Source of the DNA: Grifola frondosa
Lineage: Eukaryota > Basidiomycota > Agaricomycetes > Polyporales > Grifolaceae
DNA length: 64,000 bases
Direction of reading: 5' to 3'
Assembly (NCBI GenBank): GCA_001683735.1
Contig: LUGG01000041.1
Coordinates: 124,001-188,000, forward strand
Shown: positions 11,758-23,472 of the stretch, in pieces
Layout: every line of letters begins with the position of its first letter
Numbering within the stretch: position 1 is the first letter of the stretch
The notes under the pieces: generated by a model
Database searches by the model: none
Told to the model about the DNA's origin: nothing
What the model saw: only the letters and a program-made list of their open reading frames with translations
Made by a program: the position numbers and the translations under genes

Positions 11758-13177
11758 ATGGTGAACATGTTGTTCTGGAGAACTTCTTGTCTGCTATCTG
11801 CGGTCTCTTTCGTATCCGGGAAGTTGACTTGGGGAACCACGGAATTTTTATTCACATTTGGCGATTCTTACACCACGGATGGTTTTAATATTTCGGCTGG
11901 AATAGACTCTCCCGTACCTGGAGACGTAAGTGGCATAAAAATCGTATCGTTTAGTCCTCATGTGACATCTGTAGACTTCTTCTAATGGTCCCAACTGGGT
12001 TCAATTTCTCGGTGAAGTTGTTACAAACTGTATTATGACACATTTTCTGACAAATGCATAGGAGGAACATACAATGTCACAGACACGAAAGTAATATATA
12101 TTTGGTCCTATGAAATATAACTTTGACATGAAATCCGGGAAGGTATTCAAACTGGCACCGGCGGTGCAACAATTGATGCGGCACTCGTAACACCATTTGA
12201 GCCTACGGTATTGTGCGTAATTATTTGTGACGCGTATAAATTTATGTGCGCTGGCCTTACAATTGGCATAGGTCAATTGTGGATCAAGTTTTACAATTTC
12301 ATGAAATATTGGCATCCAAACCGGCTGGCGCAGAATGGAGCAGCTCGAATAGCTTGTTTGCTATTTGGATTGGGATCAACGATGTGGTGAATATCGTCTC
12401 AGAATATTATGCAAGTTGAGTAATATTCATCCCGCAGGGAAACTCGTTCAGCTGGGTAATCATCTGTTATTTGCTCTTTTTTGACGGCCGCCCACGATCT
12501 CGTACAACAGACTAATATCACTTCTCAATCCGACTTCCATCGCATTTTGATGAATCGGCTGTTCAGTCAGGTTGGTACATTAAACATCGACAGTCTCAGC
12601 ACATCTAGATATCGATATATCCAGATTGAAATCCTGTACGAGGATGGTGCTAGGTCCTTCCTCTTCCTCACGGTCCCTCCCACAAATCGCGCGCCCCTGC
12701 TGATTGACCAGGGTCCCACTGCGGTTTCGAAGATCACGTCCGCGCTGGCCGACTACAACAGCCAGCTCTCCGCCAACGTCAGGGCATTCCAAGCGAAGCA
12801 CAACGATCTCGATCAAATAACTGTTTTCGACACGCGGCCGATCTTCAACACGCTTCTCGACGACGCCAAGACCTTCGGTTTCGTCAATAGCACGGGCTTC
12901 TGCGACGCCTACCAGAACGGCACCCCCGAGATTACGACGCAGATAGCGCCATGCGCGCCGGTCTCCAGCTATTTGTGCGTTGTTTGTCCAAACTGCCGCC
13001 AGACGGTGCCACTGATACTTGTCGAGATGTCATGTACAGCTGGCTCAACACTTTACATCCGTTATTCACGGTGCACAAGTGCGTGATCAATTCTGTCTCA
13101 CATAAATGAATGTGGCACACTCACGGGATGGGCATAGCATCCTCGCGCACGCTATATCTACGACGCTGAGCACCTAG
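11758..13177 (+). CDS. Secreted acetylesterase, GDSL/SGNH type, CE16-like
   Basis: Predicted extracellular esterase removing acetyl groups from hemicellulose oligosaccharides (CE16 family). A signal-like N-terminus (LFWRTSCLLSAVSFVSG) is followed by the block I motif FTFGDSYTT with the nucleophile Ser, NGPNWVQFLGG, GGATIDAALVTPFEPTV, the block III-type FAIWIGINDVGNSF, GARSFLFLTVPP and the C-terminal YFWLNTLHP with the expected catalytic His. Ten exons: 11758-11925, 11975-12011, 12062-12090, 12143-12212, 12272-12386, 12438-12455, 12511-12570, 12625-12974, 13040-13078, 13138-13177. All introns are 49-65 nt. One base is missing near 12157 (between Ala and Gly-Gly of the GGAT block); with it the ORF is 927 nt (308 aa). 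Confidence 0.88.
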
Positions 13178-16100
13178 GTGGTGCGTCGTGTCCTGATGTA
13201 TAGGGAATGGTGGATTAGATCCGAAATCAGGTGTCTCTGAATTTCATGAATACCATCATCCGAAATCTCCGGATGCTTTCGTGAGGTCACAATGCGGTTG
13301 ACTGAGAATACGCTGTGGCGCTGTGGCGCCTGCTATACTGTTACAATGATGAGGCGCGTTCCTGGGCTGTCCTCGGAGGTCCGACGCAAGTCGGGCACCG
13401 CTAACGCGCACCGGAGGGGCGTTAGCACAAGGCGAAAGTGGGTCGCCCTAGTGAGCCCTGGCCTTGCAATGTGGGCATGGTACGAGGCCCTTCCGCGGAG
13501 TATCGGAGAACGCTAGTAGAAGTATGGATGAGCAATGATGGAGGGCATTGTGCGCCCGTGCCACTGTCTGTTTCCAATGTTTGAACTCGTCGGCGTTACG
13601 ATTGCTCAGCATGTTGAAAGTATGCTGCGCTGATACTGAACGTACGGGGACTGATGTCCCAAAATGAGACGTCGGTGCTGCGCAAATTGCAGGCAACGGT
13701 CGTCATGACCAAAGACTGAGTAGATAGAATTAGTTAGTGGGCCCACTCAGAAGACGTCTCAACGAAAACATAATTACGCGTGGCGCCAAATACAGGCGCA
13801 TGATAGTGACGTTTGCGATATCTATGAAGCCTTCGGTGGAGACTTGCCGCAGGGAAGACCGTGCAATCAGGATCCCTAACATGTATAAGCCATAGCCATG
13901 TCTGCGCGCGTTCCTGTCGGAGCAAAATGGTGAAACAAAGGTCTGTATGTGGATCATGTAACAGCCTGAGGGAGCTCAATGGGAAAAACAAGTGACTCAG
14001 CGGTGGGACCAGCTGCATTTATCACCATTCTTGAGGGCAGTTAGTAATACCACGCTGCGGGACAGGAATGGCGTCTGCACAGCTCCAGTGGCGCATTCCA
14101 TTCCCGGAAAACAGCCACATGCAAGGCACATAGAGCGCCCGCGGTCCGTCTGAGGTGACATAACTGCCATTGGGAGACGTTTACGGCGTGGGGCCGCGTT
14201 TAGGTGATAGACGGATCGATCATCAAGGCAGCCTTGGTCATATCAGCAGGCAGGAACGGAGTGCGGAGAAACTGACTGTAGATACGTTCTTGAGCGACAC
14301 GAGACAGGAGCAAGTCACTAGGCGCGAGAACGTAAGCCGGCGGGATTGTGCATGGCAGAGTACGTACTTCGGGATCTTTCCTGGCAACTGAAGCCGGGTC
14401 GAAGGGCGGCCAAAGGGCTCTTCTGCTGCATGTGGCGTATGCCATTCATCGAGAATATGATTTAGCAGCGTTCGTACATAGGTAGGCCCAGGGCATCTCG
14501 GACTTTAAGACCGAACTTCCGGATCCAGACCAGTTACAGTCCGGTCAAAGAGCGCAATAATCCTTCTTTGGCTATTTCTTACCAGTAACAAACCTGCAAG
14601 GAAAAGGTTTGTTGATGGTGGAGATATAAAGGCAGGCGTTAACTTGCGCACCACTTACAGATTTAGCACAAGCAGGACCCCAAGCAGCCCAAGGGTACCA
14701 TTCCGTGAGGCAGCAGATGTGGCTCAACGATGAACGGAACCAAATGATGAACCTCATCCATTAATGAACACAGCATCAGATAATGTCCGTTGCTTTAAGG
14801 CCGTCCATCTATGCATTCATGGAGACTAGGGTCGGATGTTACGCCGGACGTGGACATAACGATCGACGAAGAACTCACGATGAGAAGCAGATTGCATCCC
14901 CCCAATACCCTTCACAACTGAGCGCAGCGCATGCTAGGCGATGCGCTCTTACTTGACGATTGGTCGCGAGAAATGATACAAAGTTTGGCTGTTCCTTGAT
15001 GGACTGTGGAGATTATCAATGAACGTTGTATAGATGGATTCGATGTCCTGATTGCTCCAAAGAATTGGGAAGAGGCGCTCCATAGGTGGTCTTTCTGATT
15101 GATAGATCAAAAATTCAATTGGCTTAGGTCCTAGCCGAGGTTATACAGCTAGCTGATAACAAAAAGGTCAAACCGTCTGGCCAAAGCATTGAAGGGAACC
15201 CACAGGTGCGTCGTCGATGCATCATGCTTGTACTCAATAGCACCTGGGTCATGCCAATGCGTATGAAACAATGATTATCAGCTTGAATCCATTATGGATT
15301 CGTACTCACCTCCGAATGCTATTAAGTAAGAGTAACATCTCGACATCACGGATGGCGGATGGCTTCAGCGCTGTGTTACATGGGAATTTTTCTGACGGCG
15401 CAAGGAAGCACCATGTACATCTAAGTTGTCAATGGCAAGGCAACAGTCCGCCGAGACTAATATTTCAGGCTAGCTCCTTGTGCCATAAGACAGCACCACG
15501 GAGCTCGAGCCGGATAGCGTTGCATCTTCGCGCATGCTCGGATCATGAGCTATGTGTTAGCCACTCTGTCGAGGTGTGGATCCTAATTCGGTATCTGGAT
15601 GATCAAGCAGAAATAATGGTGACTCAGTACAAGACGGCTGAACATTAAAAATGTGGACTACGCAGGTTGACTGCCGCAGCATGTTTCACGTTAGTTGAAG
15701 GCTGTTTTTCAGGGAAGGAGGGACGGCGTTTATTAAAATGTGGTAGAACGGATTGCCTTATTTGAGAGACAGACATGCGTGGTAAACACATGGAGGACAA
15801 TTACGAAAAGATACGATTAATGGTGGATGCCGTTGATCTAACTCACGGAGATATGCGTGTCACAATGCTGATGGAACCTGACATCGGGAGTAGGGCCGTA
15901 TGTGCATGGGGTGAGGATTGCAGTGCGCCGGGCGAGACGATTAATAGCTCCGTGAGCAGGTGGACAGGGAGAACAGATGAACGGAGGGAGAAGGATTGGT
16001 GGCTATCGCGAGGTGGCAGTTGGGATCTGTTCACGGAGATTGCACGGATTATACAGTTCGGGGAATCGGGCGCAGCCGAGGTGGTGCTACCTAAAAGTTT

Positions 16101-16735
16101 ATTGTTTCGTGCCCGACCTTCCGAGCGCGGTAAGGCTTGGGAACGCACGGGCTGGCAGGCGTGGCGCAGCAGGGTCCGCGATGTCACCGCCGCAGATGGA
16201 GGTGCACAGTACTTCACTCCAGACGGTCGCCTGCAGAGGAAAGATGTGCGAAAGAGGCGGTTGAGGTCCGTGTGGACCTTGGGAGCCCGGAAGCCTTGAG
16301 CCCCCGTGAGCTCAAGGCCGCTGGAGCTTAAGCCCCCTCTCGAGCCTCGAGGGCCATATGCTGTGTCGCAGACCGTCGTCCCTGCATGGAATGACTGGAC
16401 ATCACGGGAGCCACGGTGAGCAACGTTGTCAAGGAAGGGCTACCGATGCCATCACGGTCTGCCATCCTCTGCCGGATCATTGGCGCGCAGTTCCACAACT
16501 ATCTCCTTTACGGAATATTTGCGCGGTCTGGTGAGTCCGTGATAACCATCTTATCGGCATATCCGAAACATACGTCCCTTTTAGTTTCTCTCCATCCCAA
16601 CTGGGACCTTGTCTGAGCACGAGACCCGGTCAGTACACTGCTGTGCATCCCATTTCCAATGCCCATATAACCTCCAATCTCCTCCACCATTGCGCTTTAT
16701 GACCGTGACTTCATGGCTCACCCCTGATTCTTACC
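13178..16735. other. Gene-poor stretch with exon-like remnants
   Basis: No complete gene can be assembled. On the minus strand between about 15370 and 14570 there are protein-like segments bounded by plausible splice sites: AIEYKHDASTTHLWVPFNAL (about 15240-15160), MERLFPILWSNQDIESIYTT (about 15080-14950, followed by GTAAGA) and HHLVPFIVEPHLLPHGMVPL (about 14750-14690), the last upstream of a GTAAGT. They are interrupted by stops and frame changes. A 174-codon plus-strand frame at 15775-16299 has no recognisable family. I read this as decayed or badly sequenced coding DNA. Confidence 0.35.
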
Positions 16736-18331
16736 ATGGATCCACCCAGATCTCCTGATTCTTCTGACCGTCAGCTTCCTCGTCGCGCCCTTTCTCCTTC
16801 CCCCACAGACCGCAATGTCCCCGCCCCCTCCATGCAAGGCCATTCCCGGCCACAGCACACCCTACCACCCATACGCCAGCTGCACCCAGGGCTCTCTCAC
16901 TCTCAACCCATAAGCGGAAATGTAGGCGCTGCCTACACACAACATCAAGGTCTGAGTTATTCTTATGCTTCTGGGAGCAGTCTCGGTACGCGTCGCAGTC
17001 CATATCTGTGGTGAATTTATTGACAATGTTTTGTTGCTCCTCCTCGTAGGTGCGCATCCTATGCCAGAGGATTCCGATCTTGAGGTGGACCAACAAGGGC
17101 CCCCGAAGAAAAAACGGCGTCGTCAGGCTTTGAGTTGTACAGGTATGCCTGTTGTATTGCACCTTGGCCGCCTCACGACAGCGCTGATAATTCGCACTTT
17201 TTCCGCGTTGCCCCTATTCTTGCTTATTCCTGCGGACGCAAACACGAATTGCTGACTCAGAATGTAAGAGACGGAAGATAAAGTGTGACAGGTTTGGTGT
17301 TCGTTCGCTCCGATCCATTCCACACTCTAAGATAAAATACCACCTTTAGAGCACAACCATGCGGCCCTTGCGCCCGCCGTGGCGAATCCAACAAGTGTCA
17401 GTGGCACATCATCGAACCTATGTGAGTTAGGACATATTTTTTTAATCAGCCGTCTGAATCACTAGTGCCTTTTGCTGATTGTTATCAGGGAAAAATATGT
17501 GACTCGCGCCGAGTATGACGAGCTGCGAGCGCGATTCGACGAACTCGAATCAGTCGTCGCGCGCATCGCACCTGGCTTCGCTCCCGCTGCATCGTCTTCA
17601 AGCCATCTGTCGACGTCCGCCATGATGCCCATGGTTCCGGGCCCTCCCGCTGAACCCGTCCAAGGAACGGCGATTACACCGTATCATCAGGGCCCTGGCG
17701 CCTCGGCCGCTCCTGCCCATCACAGCAGGATAACGACGTCCCCCAATTCACCCATTCGGGGCGAAGTGCTCCCATCATACACCCGTCAGCCCAGATCGAT
17801 CGTGTCACACAGCCCCTCGCTGTCGTATCGTGTGCCCACAGGTCATGGGTCTGCGAGCCATTCGGGTCCTAATGCACCGTCAACCGGGGAACCCGCTCGT
17901 GCGTCTGCGTCGCCCCTCTTGGCGCCAAACCGCACGCCTCCGTCCGCCCCCAGTGCCCCTATTTCGAGACGCCACTCGCTTTCGCTTGCCGCAATCACGA
18001 CGCCCTACACGCCTGACCCGCGGCCCCCGAGCCAACCAAAAAATTGCCACGCGCAGACGCCACCATCGCCGGGCCCGCGTCTGCGCCCGTCGTCAATGTT
18101 TTTAGGCTCGGCCCTAGTGGAGTCGCCCCGACTTCCCCACCTTTCTCGCGTCGTCGATCGACAATGGACGCAGGCATAGCCCGTCCGCCGATTGTCACGG
18201 ACTCTATCGCGGAGCGCCAACCACCACCCAACGTCTCTGCAGCGTCGTCCTCAGCTTCTTCTCTTCAATCCCGAGCGTACGGCAGACCGCCTCCACGGCG
18301 AACGCCTGACAGCTCTTCCCCGGAATCCTGA
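16736..18331 (+). CDS. Zn(II)2Cys6 DNA-binding protein
   Basis: Probable nuclear transcription factor. The binuclear zinc cluster is spread over exons 2-4 and reads CTECKRRKIKCDR ... CGPCARRGESNKC, that is six cysteines with Gal4-type spacing. It is preceded by a basic PPKKKRRRQ stretch and followed by a coiled-coil-like helix (YDELRARFDELESVVARI). The rest is Ser/Pro-rich with no Fungal_trans middle homology domain visible. Exons: 16736-16985, 17050-17142, 17261-17291, 17350-17421, 17489-18331, with introns of 64, 118, 58 and 67 nt. The A6 run at 18038-18043 appears one A short; with A7 the frame continues (KKLPRADATIAGP...) to TGA 18329-18331 and the total is 1290 nt (429 aa). Without it, translation stops near 18179. 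Confidence 0.85.
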
Positions 18332-19075
18332 CGAATGGGTTGATGAAGTTTCATGAGATTTAACTCACGAATTTTATTCGCACATGGTATAGTAAAGTCA
18401 CACATCTAACAGGGTTCAGGTTCGGGGTGAGGTGTTCAGATAATTTATTACAGCATGATGTTCATATTGAACCAATTTTGTATCAAAGCTCAATACCCCG
18501 TTCTTTGTATATATGTCGAACTGCGTCTGATCATACTGCCATGAGGAGCCATACATAATTGCTGCTGTATTTGTACACACCGTACTAATATTAATAATTG
18601 CGGACCTAACGTTCCGCGCACACCGCAAGCCATGACGCATGTGAACTGACATTTAATTGCAACCGGTAAGGACATGATTTCATTTAGAAACGGTACGGGA
18701 TTTGGGGGAATACAATCGAACATGAAGGCATATGAGGGGCCAAAAAATGACGGCGTATAACATAGTCGCCCGCATATTGATCGGGCAGAGCTCATAAACG
18801 CAACTCCCTCGCGCATTGACTGACCTAATCCACGATGCAGCGGGCGGGACTTGATCGGAACGCGGCAGTCCACTATGCTGTGAACATGCGACGCACGGAA
18901 CCGAGTAACAGCAGGTATTCGCTGTCGACGGCGCTGCGGTGCCGCATGCACGAATACGACGGCAGGGGATTCCAAGATGCGGGACTGCGACACGAAGACG
19001 GCACGCCGGTCTCATGGTGTTTCCAATGGATGGTACCACGGACGCAAACAGCCTGACGACCGTCCACTATGCGCG
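18332..19075. other. Convergent intergenic region, no gene seen
   Basis: This 744-bp region lies between the stop of the Zn2Cys6 gene (+) and the stop of UPF1 (-). It is AT-rich at 18340-18620. Open frames on both strands look like chance. Confidence 0.5.
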
Positions 19076-22000
19076 CTAGAACACAGTGACGCCAGACTGG
19101 GTGCCAGTGTACTGAGACTTCATGTCGTCCATGTCGGTGGCATCATCCTGACTCTTGTAGTCGTACTGTGACAGGCTTCCCATGTCCGAAGTTCCCGCAG
19201 TGGAGGAAAATGACGATCGCCGACGCAGCCGATCAGACTGGGAATACGCCATGCTGGAGATAGCACGGTCTGAAGGGCCGACAGCGCTGCCGATGACGCT
19301 GGAGGTGTCGGTGCCTCCAGGGCCGGCATCCTGGGAGATGATAGAACTAGCGTAACTGCCATACGTGCTTCGTTTCGCACCATTGGGCCTTTGCACAGTC
19401 GGTCCGAAGGGGCCGCTGGCTGTGAACATGGGCAAGCCCGAAGAATAAGTTGCCTGGGAACGAAGAGATTGCACATCCGAAGGAATGTATCCTAAAGCGT
19501 CATGGGTGCGATAGAAGCTGGCATCAAAACGGCTGGGAGTACCGGATCGCCGACCTGAAGAGAACACATAGCTGACGTCAGCGACGGAGACACACGAGAA
19601 AGACTGAAACGTACCATCGCCCATCATTCCACTCGCCAGATAATCTCTCGCGCTAGTCTCATGCCTGCGGAATTGATCCATCGCCTTGACCAAGGTACGT
19701 CTGGGCTTGCTGAATTGGATCATACTAGGCTGTAGATTATTGAGAGGACCCTCGACAAGGCAAGTCTTCTCCTTGTAGTGAGTCAAGAGATAATGCCACA
19801 ATGGGTGCTAAATAATTAATGAGTCACTGAGCCGAAACCATAGGTTCAATCCTGACTAACCTTGCTGAGGACCTTCGGATTGCCGAGAATCACCACACCA
19901 TACTTCGCACGAGTAAGCGCCACGTTAAGACGTCTCGGATCGTTCAGGAAACCAATTCCCTGGTGCTCATTGCTCCGGACGCAACTCAAGATGATGTAGT
20001 CCTTCTCTCGGCCCTGGAAAGCGTCGACGCTAGCCACTTCAATCTCCTTGTAAAGATCTTTCTTCAAGGTACCGTTGAATTGCATGTAATTGACGATGTA
20101 TGAGCGCTGGCCTTCGTAAGGAGTAACGACCCCGATTTGGCTCGGAACAACGCCCGACTTGAAGAATTTGGTGACGATCTTCTCAACGTTAGACGCCTCG
20201 GTCCTAAGCGAACGTCAACATTGTCATTTACACGTAAAAGCAGTAAAGCACGAACCTGTTCAGGAAAGAGGTTCCACTCGATGAGATTTCCTCCTGGCCC
20301 AGGTTCTGATAGAAGAACATGGGCGTATCGGGAATTGGCCAAGGGAAATCAACGTTCTTCCTCAACCGCTCAGGTGCAGTGACACCATTCTGCAACGTGC
20401 CCTCATAGAACATATTCGAGGGGAACTCCGACAAACACGGATGCATACGATATTGTACTTGCAGTCGGATGGGACGGTTGCCGAGGACGACAAGACGCTC
20501 AAAAAGCGACTGAGTGAGTCCTGCACGCGCGGCTTTCTTGTTCATAATAACAGGTCCAAGTTGCTAATCGATAATGTATCAGTACAGTCTGCAAGACGGA
20601 TTAGGTCGTTGTACATACCTGATGATCACCAACAAGAACGACTTGTTTGCAGCCAAGAACTAACGGAATCATGCACTCTGTTCCCGTTTGAGTAAATCCG
20701 ACCGCCAAATTATCGACAGGAAGATAGTACGTACCTGGTTCGGCAGCTTGCGTCGCCTCGTCAATGAGTACAGTTCTGAACTTTGACTTGCTCAATCGAG
20801 GATCACCGGCTCCAACACAGGTACAACAGATGACATCTGCTGCGCTGAGAATCTCTTTCTCGCACTGCCTGATCAGCGCCTTATACTTCCGTTCATCATT
20901 TGAGCTTAGCTCTCCTTGTTCGGTTTTGAGCTGGATTAGCTTTTGCAGCTCAACATGGGTCGTATTGTTGGCCACCTGCTGGTGAAGGGTCAGGAAGGAT
21001 ACCGAAGAGTCCAACGCTTCGCGAGATTTGGCGCTGAGACGAACGACCTTCAGGCCCGTGGAGTGGATCTTCTCCGTCAGCTGATCAACGGCGACGTTCG
21101 ACGGCGCGCAGACTAGAACTTGTCCCGGATTCATTTTGGCAAGATGATAGACGATTGAAGCCGACGTGACAGTCTTGCCGGTCCCAGGGGGACCTTGGAT
21201 GAGGCTAATAGGCTTCTGAAGCACGCTCTTGACCGCATACATTTGAGAATGATTGAGTTCCGGAAGTCCGGGGGCGGAAAACCGCTTTGGCATTTGCGTT
21301 CGAAGTACCTGGGGCTCAAGTTCATGGCCCAAGAGCTTGTGATACTATGAAGGCTATTAGAGGATGCTCGGTGATAGAACGGGGAGACGTACGATGTACC
21401 CGCTGACACTCTTCTCGTCTACCGCAAATGTCTTCATTGCCAGTTGCATCCTGTCAAAGCTTGTCGATTTCCAGACGAAGTCGGCTGTGTAGCCATGGAT
21501 AACTTCGGATGGTACACCGTCTGATCTCCGTAATTCCAAACCAATCTCATCGGAGACATCTAGTAACGAGATCAGTATTTTGCAGATGTAATGTACTGTC
21601 GCCACTTACTATTGGGTATCTTGATAACATGGCCATCGCCCTCCCAAGGCTTGTGCAGCTGACCACTATACTTCAATCTAAGTTCATCACCCACTGCCAA
21701 CCGGACTTCGCCACTCTCGAGTTTGGGTAGGCAAAACCAAGCTACCCGTTTCTGATTCAGTCCAAGGTCCCAGCGTACGGAAATATCCGTCTGCGTCTGC
21801 GACTCCTTGAGCCTCTTATCATAATCAGCTTCGATCTTCACGAGAGGTCCGAAGATGTTCTGATACTGATAAGCGTCTTCATAGTGAACCTGAATTGACT
21901 GCGGCTCGTCATCTACGCCGGGCTTCTCCAGGTCCTCGAGCGTGGCGTTGGCGTTCTCGCGCCACAAGTCTTCGAGTTTATTAATCTGCTGGAAGGAGAT

Positions 22001-22797
22001 TTGACGAGAGCGCAGCTGCTCAGTTTCGCTGGGAGGCTTGACAAGCCAGGATAAGAAAGAACGGTCATCAATGAGGGGGGCCCAAAGAGAGGCGTTCCAA
22101 GAGATATCTTTGGAAACGGCCGCGCACGGCTGACTAAGGATCATAGTGTGTGAATGGAATGTCATGAACTATGTTGGCAAATATCAAACTTACCGGCAGA
22201 GAAGGACAACCACAGTATCGCTCTTCGCGGGAATGAACCCAAGCATGAAGACATTCTTGCTACCACAATTGTAACATTCGGGAATCGTTTCTCCTAAAGG
22301 ACTCTCGCTGTGAAGGATGACCTCCTTATGCTTGGCACGGACAAGGTGGTTGACAATGTGGGAAGCAGACGTATTGCCGCGAGAGTTGCAAAACCACTTG
22401 GAGCAGATAAGGCACTTGACTACTGAGGCGGGAGAATGTATGCCGCAGTAACTATTGACCAGTTAGAATCAGCGCTCTTCATTCAGCTCTGGCTGACTCA
22501 CCTGCAAGCGTGAGGCGGCAAATCGACCTGACCTTCATCTTTCAGATCGTCCAGGACCGCGTCAAAGTCCTCGTCGATACCATTCCTATTGGACGAATGG
22601 CTGTGGATATGATTTTCGTGCGCACTTGGGGACGAAGAGAAAGAGCGGTCGTCGGTAATTGAGAGACTATCGAGGTCGACCGGAACATGACCTTGACTAG
22701 TGGTGTTGGCGGTGTAGATGGAAGACGTATCGTCCACAATACCCATGCCGCCATAAGATGAAGCAGATTCATACTGGAAGGTTTCAAACGTATCCAT
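19076..22797 (-). CDS. UPF1: UPF1/NAM7 RNA helicase (nonsense-mediated decay)
   Basis: ATP-dependent 5'-3' RNA helicase, SF1, central to nonsense-mediated mRNA decay in the cytoplasm. The N-terminal Cys/His-rich UPF2-binding domain is intact ([42 protein letters not shown]). Helicase motifs: [10 protein letters not shown], motif II DEATQ, motif III VLVGDHQQLGPV, motif [19 protein letters not shown], motif [12 protein letters not shown]. The C-terminal region is rich in SQ dipeptides (at least six), likely PIKK phosphorylation sites. Ten exons: 22797-22502, 22451-22194, 22133-21610, 21559-21393, 21344-20735, 20677-20619, 20563-20256, 20203-19861, 19807-19615, 19554-19076; 3237 nt, 1078 aa, no frame error. 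It shares a 205-bp promoter with HYPK. Confidence 0.97.
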
Positions 22798-23002
22798 GGT
22801 GGTGGTTGCGGGAAGAAAAAAGGCTCTAGGAAGATGCGAACAAGCAGTTCTGCTAACTAGGGTGGCGGCACCGAGGCTTACTAGGATTCGACCACGTGTT
22901 ACCCACGTGCTCTCGTGATCACTAAGTCTGTGGCTGCGACCGCTTGCTACGTACAGTACAGTACAGGATTCCCTTCAAAAGCTTTCCGAGTCGACTTTAT
23001 CA
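22798..23002. promoter_or_regulatory. Bidirectional UPF1/HYPK promoter with paired E-boxes
   Basis: The divergent start codons are 205 bp apart. Two CACGTG sites at 22893-22898 and 22904-22909 are spaced 11 bp start to start, about one helical turn. CACGTG is the target of bHLH factors (Cbf1, Pho4 or SREBP-like). Regulation is inferred. Confidence 0.5.
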
Positions 23003-23395
23003 ATGTCGCACCTTTCGAGGAGTAACGGACGACCTGAGCCGGAGGTTATAGTCAACGTACGATTTGCAGCAATGCCACATAAGCTTCGACCTAATGCTAT
23101 GATATTAGTTTGCAGACGGATTTGCTTATTCAAAAGGCAAGATGGAGGAGGCGTTTCGCAGCGGGCTGATGGACAAGCCCTCCGTAAGACCTACCAAAGA
23201 GACTAGCCATGCAAAACGGGAAGATGTCGAATTGCTTGTGCGCACTTGAATCATCGTCGCAGTTAGGACAACTCGCACTTACTCCCTAGATCCCAGGTGC
23301 AGGAGTTTGAGATTTCAAGGACACAGGCTGAAAAGGTTCTTATCGAAAACAATGGGGATGTCTCCAAAGCGTTGGAGCAGCTTATTGCAGTGTAA
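23003..23395 (+). CDS. HYPK-like NatA-associated protein (UBA/NAC-like domain)
   Basis: Small ribosome-associated regulator of the NatA N-terminal acetyltransferase, related to huntingtin-interacting protein K. Three exons: 23003-23056, 23109-23237, 23297-23395 (93 aa). The N-terminus has EPEVIVNFADGFAYSKGKME, as in fungal homologues. The C-terminus is the three-helix UBA-like domain ISRTQAEKVLIENNGDVSKA. For intron 1 the acceptor is ATTAG at 23107-23108, not the TTTGCAG 7 bp downstream, because only the former keeps the conserved frame. Confidence 0.88.
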
Positions 23396-23472
23396 ATACA
23401 AATGCTGTATTATCGGTGTACGGAAAGAACTACCGTAAGACAGTAAAACTGGACGGGAAATCGACATGCGAA

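Noticed and set aside
15775..16299. 174-codon plus-strand frame as a gene
   Set aside because: No family resemblance, no splice context, and an equally long antisense frame; probably chance in GC-rich DNA.
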